From assembly GCA_050952085.1 (NCBI GenBank), contig JBMNKH010000001.1:310001-374000 (forward strand): a DNA stretch of 64,000 nt, written 5' to 3'. This stretch comes from DTU015 sp012837895. GTDB lineage: Bacteria > Bacillota > Sulfobacillia > Fermentithermobacillales > Fermentithermobacillaceae. The notes under the pieces are model-generated. The model saw nothing but the letters and a program-made list of their open reading frames with translations, did no database searches and had not been told where the DNA came from. Position 1 is the first letter of the stretch, and every line of letters begins with the position of its first letter. Below are positions 35,235 through 42,863 of the stretch, piece by piece. Made by a program: the position numbers and the translations under genes.

Positions 35235-36819
35235 TTGCCATCCCTCCTCCCCCGGCCATGCAGAAGCCGAATTCGGCATCAGAGGCGTCAGGGCTCAAGA
35301 TTCCCTGAATCTTCCCGTTATACATGATGGCTATCCTGTCGCACATGGACCTCAGCTCTGCAAGCTCAGAAGAAGTCATCACAACCGTAATCCCCTCTTC
35401 TTCGTTGAGCTTCCTTATCACGTTCAGCACGCGCTCTTTGGCCCCGACGTCTATACCCCTTGTAGGCTCTGAAACAAGCAGCACTTTAGGCTCCATGGTT
35501 ATGGCTTTGGCCACGCACACTTTTTGCTGGTTGCCCCCGCTCAACCTGCGGACTGCTTGTCCTGGCCCAGTGCACTTGATGTCCAGCAACGATATCATCT
35601 CACAGGCGTGTTGCCTGATGGATTTCCTGTCTTCAATCGAGATGGGCAAAGGCCCCAGCCGCTTGACAAACCTGTTCCTGCCAACAATGCCAGGCATGGC
35701 AATGTTGTTTTCGATTGACTCGTCAAGCAAGAGCCCGACCCCCCTGCGGTCTTCCGACAAAAGGACCAGCCCTGCTTCCAGGGCAGCCTTGGGGTCATTT
35801 AGTGGTATCTCTTCACCATCGCACACCACTGTGCCTGACGAACGGTGAAGCCCCATCAGACCGTTGGCGATCCCGAGTTTGCCATGGCCTGCAAGCCCTC
35901 CTATCCCGAAGATCTCTCCTCTTCTGACAGAAAAGCTCACGTTGTCAACGTGTTCTCCGGGCATGTCTACGCTCAGGTTCTTAACCTCCAGGACGTGCTC
36001 GTTGCCATGGATTCTCCCGGATCCGCCAGTTCTTAGACTCCCGAGTTTCCTTCCAACCATCATCTCGGCGATAGTCTCCACCCTGGCCTCTTTCTTGGGT
36101 ACTGTGCACACTACTTCACCGTCACGTAATACTGTGATGGTATCTGCTATCTCAAAAACTTCGTCGAGCCGGTGGCTGATAAACAACGCGCTTACACCTG
36201 ATTCCGCCAGTTTCTTCAATATGGCGAGCAGGCTTGATGCCTCTGTCTCAGTAAGGACTGCAGTAGGTTCGTCAAGCACCAGCAGGGACAAATCAGTTTT
36301 GTCGATTTCCCTGGCAATCTCGATGAACTGCCGGTGGCCTACCGGCATGCCCACCAACGGCAACCATTCATCTACATCCATTTCAATCCTGTCCAATGCC
36401 TGCCTGGTATCCAAGCCCATTTTGCCGGAATCAAGTGACTCAAGCTTTGGCCCTGCAGCTTTCGAAATCAAGTTCGGCCGGGTAGGCTCACGATTCAGTT
36501 TCACGTTTTCAGCCACAGAGAAGCCAGGCAGCAGCATAAACTCCTGATGGACCATCCCGATACCGGCTTCCATGGCTTCCCTAGGGCTCTTAAACTCTGC
36601 TTTGTTTCCATTGACCCAGATTTCCCCTGTGAATCCGCCTGTCTCATGGATGACCGGCATGCCGAACAGGATGTTCATTAGGGTGCTCTTGCCTGCTCCA
36701 TTTTCCCCAACCAACGCATGGATTTCGCCACGATTCAAAGATAAGCTGACTTGGCTCAGTACTGGATTGTCCCCGTAGCATTTTGAGACATTCCTTATTT
36801 CAAGCACCCTTTCGCCCAA
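35227..36819 (-). CDS. ABC importer ATPase with two ATP-binding domains
   Basis: The 530 residues hold two fused ATPase domains as in sugar/nucleoside importers (RbsA, NupO, YufO). Domain 1 has GENGAGKST (Lys44) and LLVLDEPTAVLT, with a weak signature (PVGHRQFIEIARE). Domain 2 has the loose Walker A GLAGHGKLG, the signature RRLSGGNQQKV and LLVSEPTRGID. TTG start at 36819 after GAGGTGG. It lies 237 bp downstream of the solute-binding lipoprotein gene, with a hairpin in between. Confidence 0.88.
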   Translation of the reverse strand: MGERVLEIRNVSKCYGDNPVLSQVSLSLNRGEIHALVGENGAGKSTLMNILFGMPVIHETGGFTGEIWVNGNKAEFKSPREAMEAGIGMVHQEFMLLPGFSVAENVKLNREPTRPNLISKAAGPKLESLDSGKMGLDTRQALDRIEMDVDEWLPLVGMPVGHRQFIEIAREIDKTDLSLLVLDEPTAVLTETEASSLLAILKKLAESGVSALFISHRLDEVFEIADTITVLRDGEVVCTVPKKEARVETIAEMMVGRKLGSLRTGGSGRIHGNEHVLEVKNLSVDMPGEHVDNVSFSVRRGEIFGIGGLAGHGKLGIANGLMGLHRSSGTVVCDGEEIPLNDPKAALEAGLVLLSEDRRGVGLLLDESIENNIAMPGIVGRNRFVKRLGPLPISIEDRKSIRQHACEMISLLDIKCTGPGQAVRRLSGGNQQKVCVAKAITMEPKVLLVSEPTRGIDVGAKERVLNVIRKLNEEEGITVVMTSSELAELRSMCDRIAIMYNGKIQGILSPDASDAEFGFCMAGGGGMASD

Positions 36820-37007
36820 TCGCTACCACCTCTGTTTCTGTATTGCACCAGATCTCTCTTCCGGTCGCTTACAGTATCTCCCTATCTGGGGTATGCCGCT
36901 TGTTGATGGCCGTAAAGCGCCTGGCAGATCTGTTTTGAACCCACCGGCAATGCCGGCGGCCCGCAAATGCATTCTTGTGAATGCCTAATCTTGTGTGTTT
37001 ACAATGA

Positions 37008-37034
37008 GGCAGCAGAACGGGAAGCTCTGCTGCC
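37008..37034 (-). terminator. Intercistronic hairpin after the solute-binding protein gene
   Basis: GGCAGCAGA (37008-37016) and TCTGCTGCC (37026-37034) pair with a short loop, directly after the lipoprotein stop. With no long U-run it may act as a partial terminator or mRNA stabiliser, giving more binding protein than ATPase, as in many importers. Confidence 0.55.
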
Positions 37035-37056
37035 TGCTTTGCTCCTTCGTGACCGA

Positions 37057-38190
37057 TCAGTTGTCAGCGCCGAAGATGTAAGAGCCTGCAATCACCACGT
37101 AGTAGTTGGTGCCATCCAGATACCGCCTTACCAGCATCTCACTGTCTGCTTCCTTCTCCATCTGCGCAGTAATGGCATCCAAATCAGACAAGTCTACTTT
37201 CCCCTCTACAGCCTGGAAAGCCAGTTCAGCCAAGGACTGGATAATGGTCATGTTGAGGGCCACAGGCCAGGTTGCAAAGCGTCCTGCCCCGCCCTTTGCG
37301 ATAATTTCCTCTTCGATGGCGTCCATGATAGCCTTCATGTCGCCGGACATGCCTTCTACATCGATTCCAAGGGCACCGGGATAACCCATTGTGGGCCCAG
37401 GGCTGCAGGGCTCAGGGAACATGCAGCCTGCGTCGAGCGCAGCTCTGATGAGCGGCTCTTGCATGGAAAGGTTAGTTCCAAACACAGCAATGTCCTTACC
37501 GTGGGTCTGAACCTGCAAGGGCACGTCCTCAAGGATGAACTTCTGGGTTCCAGGTATCCCGTCGGGGCCCATTGGGTCAGGGGCGGAAATCTCGATAAAT
37601 TCGATGCCCATCTTCTCGCATTCTTCCTTAAACCTATCCCGGCGCTGGGAAAGCAAGGGGATTGACAGGTGCCTTGGGAATGAATAGTGGATGAACTTGG
37701 TTGCGCCCATTTCCTTTGCAATCTCAGGAATGGTCCTGCCACGTTCGACTTCGTCACGGTCTACGGCAATGTCAGCCTTCTCGGCGATTACCTGGGGGTC
37801 TTCGTGCCCCACACCAACCATGAGCAAGATGTCGTCTCTCATTTCCCGGACCTTGTCCAAGGCTGCGGCAGTCCCGGGTACACCCTGGCAGATTATGATA
37901 GCTTTGATATCAGGGTCAGCGGCCAATTCGGTAACACGTCCAATGAATGTTTCTTGCTCTTGCATAAAATTGTCTGGGTAAGTAACGTGAACCACGCGGT
38001 CCCCGTAGCGCTCTACCATTATTTCTGCTGCCCGGTACTCATCTTCTCCCTGAGATACAGTACCAGTGACAATACCTATCTTGAAGCTGGACTCACCACC
38101 GGTCTCCTCGCCGTTTCCACCGCAGCCTACCATGGTGACTGCGAGTACTGCCAGCAGCAGCAATACGACAGCATTTCTTAGTCGGTTCAT
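37057..38190 (-). CDS. DUF3798 family lipoprotein, substrate-binding component of the ABC importer
   Basis: I use ATG 38190 after AGGAGG (377 residues). The signal peptide ends in a VTMVGC lipobox with Cys23, so the protein is lipid-anchored outside the cytoplasmic membrane. The mature part is a two-lobed periplasmic-binding-like fold. Family marks include FKIGIVTGTVSQGEDEY, HVTYPDNFMQEQETF and VGVGHEDPQVIAEKADIAV, which I recall as DUF3798. Its place at the head of an importer operon supports a ligand-binding role; the ligand is unknown. Confidence 0.85.
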   Translation of the reverse strand: MNRLRNAVVLLLLAVLAVTMVGCGGNGEETGGESSFKIGIVTGTVSQGEDEYRAAEIMVERYGDRVVHVTYPDNFMQEQETFIGRVTELAADPDIKAIIICQGVPGTAAALDKVREMRDDILLMVGVGHEDPQVIAEKADIAVDRDEVERGRTIPEIAKEMGATKFIHYSFPRHLSIPLLSQRRDRFKEECEKMGIEFIEISAPDPMGPDGIPGTQKFILEDVPLQVQTHGKDIAVFGTNLSMQEPLIRAALDAGCMFPEPCSPGPTMGYPGALGIDVEGMSGDMKAIMDAIEEEIIAKGGAGRFATWPVALNMTIIQSLAELAFQAVEGKVDLSDLDAITAQMEKEADSEMLVRRYLDGTNYYVVIAGSYIFGADN

Positions 38191-38384
38191 ATTCCGATAC
38201 CTCCTGTATTGACATCCATGAAATTGCATAAAATCTGGAATGATCAGCAGTTCAAATCCGATCTAAATACGCAGGTGAAAGCAACAATTATGTGAGAAGT
38301 TACCACCCCTTCCTTTTTATCCTGTTCCAAAGAATCAACGACCTCTGCTGAAATATGCAGGTGGGCTTATAGATATTGAGTGCT

Positions 38385-38414
38385 ACTATACACGACTTGC
38401 TGCGGCATAGTCAA
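38385..38414 (-). promoter_or_regulatory. Promoter of the DUF3798-ABC-M20 operon
   Basis: On the minus strand TTGACT (38409-38414), an 18-bp spacer and TATAGT (38385-38390). Transcription would begin near 38378, giving a 5' leader of about 190 bases with no obvious known riboswitch. The stretch 38191-38537 contains no gene. Confidence 0.6.
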
Positions 38415-38537
38415 GTAAACTAAGGGACAAATTTCAACATATTCTCGTTTTGTAGAAAAATTTCCCCGGAAAAATGAGCAAGAGGCGCTGTCACATAGCA
38501 TATCCATTGTAGGCGCACGGTGAATGTTACCAGGATA

Positions 38538-39302
38538 TCAGGTGGAACTGCGGTCCCTCTCCCTCGTAGGAGCCGTCCGCTGGGGCATGGGTACATACCC
38601 GACCGAAGGCCTGTTTGTCCCGGCCTGCGGGCACAGTTCCATGAGTTTGTAAATCCCCGCAGGCATATCAAAGGAAACAGGAAGCCCCAGGGACTTCAGC
38701 CTGGTTGCGCTTAACGGGTAGTCATGGGTGAAGTATCCCTGTGTGAAGAAGTCAGCGAGTTCTTCAGCCTTTTCGGTTGATACGTTTTCCTTGAGCATAT
38801 GTAGCACAGTATCCCTTACCTGGTTCGCAACCTTGCGCGCAATGTCAGCCAGAATCAAGGTGTTGTCATCTACGTGCTCGATAGGTTTGCGCTCAACCAC
38901 GCTAAGGATTGAGGCTGCAGGATAAGAGCCAATTTGGGGATCAACCGGTCCCAGCACCGCATTTCCGTCCATTACTATCTCATCGGCAGCCAACGCCAGC
39001 AGGGTGCCCCCTGACATGGCGTAATGAGGCACAAACACTGTCACCTTCGCCTTGTGGCGCACAAGGGCAAGAGCTATCTGCTCGGCAGCCAGAACCAGGC
39101 CCCCAGGGGTGTGGACAATAAGGTCGATAGGCACGTTTTCGTCTGTCTGGCGGATAGCCCTTAGTACCTGCCCCGAATCTTCTATGTTGATGTACCTGCT
39201 TATGGGGACCCCCAGAAAACTCAGGGATTCCTGCCTGTGGATTAAGGTAATAACCCGCGATCCCCGGTCTTTCTGGATCTTTCTCATCAGGGCCAGTCTC
39301 AT
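38538..39302 (-). CDS. SDH-type Clp-fold serine protease, catalytic part (reinitiation product or pseudogene piece)
   Basis: This 254-residue part carries the serine-dehydrogenase-proteinase (SDH_sah, ClpP-fold) core: GSRVITLIHRQE, IDLIVHTPGG, the nucleophile in HYAMS97GGTLLALAADEI, GPVDPQIG and TQGYFTHDYPL. Family members normally begin with a membrane helix. Here that helix is encoded just upstream in the same frame but separated by a TAA at 39318-39320. Translation could restart at ATG 39302, giving a soluble protease. The reading frame after the stop is intact, which argues for a recent mutation, reinitiation or a sequence error. Confidence 0.75.
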   Translation of the reverse strand: MRLALMRKIQKDRGSRVITLIHRQESLSFLGVPISRYINIEDSGQVLRAIRQTDENVPIDLIVHTPGGLVLAAEQIALALVRHKAKVTVFVPHYAMSGGTLLALAADEIVMDGNAVLGPVDPQIGSYPAASILSVVERKPIEHVDDNTLILADIARKVANQVRDTVLHMLKENVSTEKAEELADFFTQGYFTHDYPLSATRLKSLGLPVSFDMPAGIYKLMELCPQAGTNRPSVGYVPMPQRTAPTRERDRSST

Positions 39303-39317
39303 AGCTTCAAGCCGCTT

Positions 39318-39398
39318 TTACCTGAAAAACGGCATGAAGACGGAACCGCCAAGGAATAAAATCCAAAACAGCGATGATATGAAACGCGTGTCATCCAT
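39318..39398 (-). pseudogene. N-terminal membrane-helix fragment of the SDH-type protease, ended by in-frame TAA
   Basis: ATG 39398 opens a 26-codon frame with FISSLFWILFLGG and FMPFFR, then TAA. It is in the same frame as the protease: after the stop come KRLEA and then the ATG at 39302. This is the usual N-terminal anchor of the family followed by its charged linker. A single change (for example CAA to TAA) explains the break. Confidence 0.65.
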
Positions 39399-39416
39399 TT
39401 ACCGGTCAGACCCCTT

Positions 39417-39485
39417 TCACTGCCCAAAGTCTATTTCCTTGTCATCATCAACCACCAGCACCTTCAGTCTCGACATCTCGGACAT
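39417..39485 (-). CDS. 22-residue ORF with strong ribosome site, receiver-like start
   Basis: ATG 39485 lies 9 bases after GGAGGTGG and the frame reads LKVLVVDDDKEIDFGQ near its end before TGA. KVLVVDDD is how response regulator receivers begin, but the frame stops there. It is either a truncated regulator remnant or a small upstream peptide gene 18 bp before the protease anchor. Confidence 0.3.
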   Translation of the reverse strand: MSEMSRLKVLVVDDDKEIDFGQ

Positions 39486-39800
39486 GACGTACGCCACCTC
39501 CCCCTCCGGCTAGTCGCAAGGCCGTCTAGATTCTAACTCCACAATACGTCATGTGGTACCCTTTGATCCACCCAGTTCCCGGCCATGGGTTCCCCGCCAT
39601 GGATTCGACTGAGGGTACAATCCATGCCGGACCACGGTCAATCGAAGCCGGCTAGCTCTTCTGATTCCAACATGATGCAAACAGCCGGCTTAGCCCATAA
39701 GCCTCATAACCAATCTAAAGGGCAGTTCTGACGAAAGACCTGATATATTTCTTAAGATTCTCTTACGAAGGTTGACCGCTGCCGGATTTCAAGCACCTGT
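39486..39800. other. Gene-free stretch upstream of the protease gene
   Basis: No credible gene is seen. It contains short inverted elements such as GTACCCTTTGATCCA and TGGATTCGACTGAGGGTAC, and paired CCGGCTAG/CTAGC sequences. These resemble decayed units of the repeat arrays found elsewhere in the window. Confidence 0.4.
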
Positions 39801-39839
39801 ATGAGAATAGGGACAGCAGCACTGGATGTGGATGGCCGG

Positions 39840-40350
39840 CTCATTTTCGTACAGGTTTTGGAAAAGCTGTGTAGATTTTATACAGTTCCAGCCGGATGGT
39901 GTACAGATTTTGAACAGCCGTATGAAAAAAACACAGCTTTTCTGAGAACTGCCTTATTATCAGACAGGTTTTCCAAAAGCTGCATCATCTTCATACAGGT
40001 CCGGCAGGATGGTGCATAGATTTTGAACAGCCGTATCAATAGACTACAGCTTTCCTATGGACCCGTCTGTTTGTCATACAGGTTTTCGAAAAGCTGCATC
40101 ATCTTCATACAAGTCCGGCAGGATAGTGTACAGATTTTGAACAGCCGTATGAAAAAAACACAGCTTTTCTGAGAGCTGCCTTATTATCAGACAGGTTTTC
40201 TAAAAGCTGCATCATTTTCGTACAGGTCCAGCCGAAAGCTGTACGATTTCTAAGCTGCCGTATGAAAAAAATGCAGCTTTTCTGAGAGCTGCCTTATTAT
40301 CAGACAGATTTTCTAAAAGCTGCATCATTTTCGTACGCCGTTTCGAAGGA
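39840..40350. repeat. Tandem array of about 4.5 units of 113 bp
   Basis: CAGGTTTTCYAAAAGCTGCA starts recur at 39852, 39965, 40079, 40192 and 40305. Each 113-bp unit has two related halves, the second starting CAGATTTTGAACAGCCGTATG. Divergence between units is low in the last three. No gene is likely; ORFs here are short or repeat-driven. The stretch 40351-40541 after it has two CCAGCTATCTAA repeats and no gene. Confidence 0.85.
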
Positions 40351-40541
40351 GATGTACGAAATCGAAACAGGCTTCTGAGAACCAGGACAAACGAGTCCCG
40401 ATCCAACAGAAGCCTGCAAGTTCCAACCAGATGTTGGAGTTCAACCAGCTATCTAATCATCTATCTAACCAGCTATCTAACCCGGTATTCAGCCACACAG
40501 AATCCAGTACACAGAGAATCCGATGCCACTAACTACCCAAC

Positions 40542-41765
40542 TTACGCAAACCGGCCTCTTCCGGTGATTCTCCAGACATCCTCGACCTTGCCGTCACGCA
40601 CCACATACAGGATGTCGTGCAGGTTAACGGTTGTGCAGCAATGGCTGGGAATGAGCAAAATCTGGTCGCCAACGCCCAAGGGCTTCTTAGCCGGCTTAGC
40701 ATATTTTTCGTCCAGTTCGCTCATGCCGGGCAATCCTTCGGGGTTTTCATCAGGCCTGAGGCTTACATGTTCTTCTGACATGTTGGCAACCTTAAGGCCG
40801 TACGACGGCAAGGTGCCTACCATACCGAATTCCTGTGTCATTGATTTCAGCCCCGCATCACAAATATACAGGTCCGGTTCGGGATGGCTGGTAATCGTAG
40901 CCACCACGGCCAGGGAGTTCTTGAAATCGACACCTGCAGTCGAACCGTACCTCATGTCCATAAAGATGTATGATCCTGCCTGGATATCAGTGAGGCCTTG
41001 CCTTTTGCCTGCGAAGGGGAAGGTCCCTGTGCCCGCCGCGCTCACAATCCCGGAATCCAACCCTGCCTTCTCCTTTATCGCATCCCGGAAACCCAGCAGA
41101 ATATCGTATGCCCCATTAGCTGCGGCTTTCCTGGCTTCATAATCAGGCATGAACACGGCGAAGCCTTCGTATCCCATAGTCCCCGCGTACCACACGCCAG
41201 GAAGTGTTGACGCCAGTTTGGCCAACTCAACTGCTTCATCGATGGTCCTGACCCCGCCCCGCCTGTTGCCTACTTCCATCTCGATGACGATACCTACATG
41301 TCCCCCTTGCCTGGCAGACTCGCGGGAAATGTCTTCGAGGTTTTCCTTTGTATCCACGGCCACTTTGAGGTTCAGGCCAGGCTTCTTGGACAGGGCAGCG
41401 AGCCTCCGGATTTTCCTCTCCCCTATAACCTGATTGGCTATGAGGATATCCGGTACTCCACCCTCGGCCATAGCTTCGGCTTCACCTAGTTTGGCACAGC
41501 AGATACCAAGGGCGCCTCTCTCCATTTGAGCCATGGCGATTTCAGGAGTCTTATGAGTCTTTGCGTGAGGCCTGATTCCAACACCTGCCCCGCTATCCCT
41601 CAGGAAGTCCATCATCTTATCCATGTTGGCTTCCATGATATCCAGATCAACCATCAAAGCGGGGGTTTCGATTTCGCTGATAGGCTTGCCTATGATTTCC
41701 TTGATGTACTCATCAAGTCCGCACATTTTCCCACGGTTCTCGTTACAGCAATGCTTGCTATCCAT
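40542..41765 (-). CDS. D-threonine aldolase / D-serine dehydratase-like PLP enzyme (alanine racemase N-domain)
   Basis: I start at ATG 41765 after GGAGGACAAACTCACG (407 residues). The fold-type III PLP domain has RPHAK69THK, in which Lys69 would hold PLP. The C-terminal D-serine-dehydratase-type domain has the metal pair His375-x-Cys377 in IPSHCCTTVNLHD. Such enzymes cleave D-threonine and other D-3-hydroxy amino acids, or dehydrate D-serine. This fits the other D-amino-acid genes nearby. The longer ORF to 41834 lacks a site. Confidence 0.85.
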   Translation of the reverse strand: MDSKHCCNENRGKMCGLDEYIKEIIGKPISEIETPALMVDLDIMEANMDKMMDFLRDSGAGVGIRPHAKTHKTPEIAMAQMERGALGICCAKLGEAEAMAEGGVPDILIANQVIGERKIRRLAALSKKPGLNLKVAVDTKENLEDISRESARQGGHVGIVIEMEVGNRRGGVRTIDEAVELAKLASTLPGVWYAGTMGYEGFAVFMPDYEARKAAANGAYDILLGFRDAIKEKAGLDSGIVSAAGTGTFPFAGKRQGLTDIQAGSYIFMDMRYGSTAGVDFKNSLAVVATITSHPEPDLYICDAGLKSMTQEFGMVGTLPSYGLKVANMSEEHVSLRPDENPEGLPGMSELDEKYAKPAKKPLGVGDQILLIPSHCCTTVNLHDILYVVRDGKVEDVWRITGRGRFA

Positions 41766-41975
41766 CGTGAGTTTGTCCTCCCATCCATGTTCTGCTGTTG
41801 TCGCTGTCCCCAAGATCACCCCTGGCACAGGCATGTCCCACAGATCCGGTGCCTCAGCCAGTAGAGTCTTCTCAAGTACCCAGAACCCTTCAAGCAGCTT
41901 GTTTCTGATTTCACCGCCGGTTCTTTTCTAATTATACGATAAGTTGATTGAGTGTTAGGTATATTGGTCGAAAAA

Positions 41976-42851
41976 CTAGCTTTCCGCCGCAGCTTCAGCC
42001 GACTCGATAGACCGGGTTATTGCGTAGATCTTCCTGAGGAAAACCAGGTTCAGCAATATGGTCACAGTTTCAGCTACCGGGTACGCCCACCAGACATAGT
42101 TCACGTTCCCTAGCAAGGACAGCAAGTAGGCCACAGGCAACAGCACCACCAGTTGCCTCACAAGGGCCACAATCAAGCTGAGCACCCCGTTGCCGAACGC
42201 CTGGTATACAGAACTCGCCACGACGGAGACACCTGCAAGAACATAGCTCAGGCTGATAATACGTAATGCTGGAATCCCGATACTTAGCATACTCTCTGAT
42301 GCATTGAACAAAGAGAACAGATTTCCGGGAAATACCTGTAGCACTGTCATTCCCACGACCATAATCACAATGGCGTAAGTAATACTCAGCCGGATTGTCT
42401 CAGTGACCCGTTCCCGCTTCCTGGCACCGCAATTGTATGCAATGATGGGAACCATCCCGTTATTCAGGCCAAACACAGGCATGAACACGAAACTCTGTAG
42501 TTTGTAGTACACTCCTAACACTGCAGCAGCCGTGGAAGAGAACTTGATCACAATGTTGTTTAACCCGTATGTCGCAACAGATGTAACGGACCTCATCACG
42601 ATAGAGGGAACACCCACTTTGTAGATATCTTTGATAACCCGTGTATCTGGCCTGAAGCCCCTGAGATTCAAGTTAAGTTCCCTATTCACCCTGAGGTTGA
42701 AAATCATGGCCAAGATGGCGGATACCGTCTGACCGAACACCGTGGCTATGGCTGCGCCTGCCACACCCATTCTGGGCATACCAAAGTATCCAAATATCAG
42801 GATAGGGTCAAGGATGATATTGAGGAGGGCTCCGGAAGCCTGGGCGATCAT
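41976..42851 (-). pseudogene. MATE family efflux protein, N-terminally truncated at the CRISPR array
   Basis: The 291 codons cover the C-terminal two thirds of a MATE (NorM/DinF-type) transporter that is normally about 450 residues. ALLNIILDPILIFGYFGMPRMGVAGAA is the middle-of-protein landmark, yet it sits at the start here. An in-frame TGA lies six bases upstream of the first ATG, and 12 bp beyond that ATG the CRISPR array begins. Helices 1-4 are missing, so it is most likely non-functional. There is no ribosome site. Confidence 0.8.
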
Positions 42852-42863
42852 CAGTCATATATG

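Noticed and set aside
38191..38378. Known riboswitch in the DUF3798 leader
   Set aside because: I looked for purine-, SAM- and T-box-like cores by eye and found none; only a long leader can be claimed.
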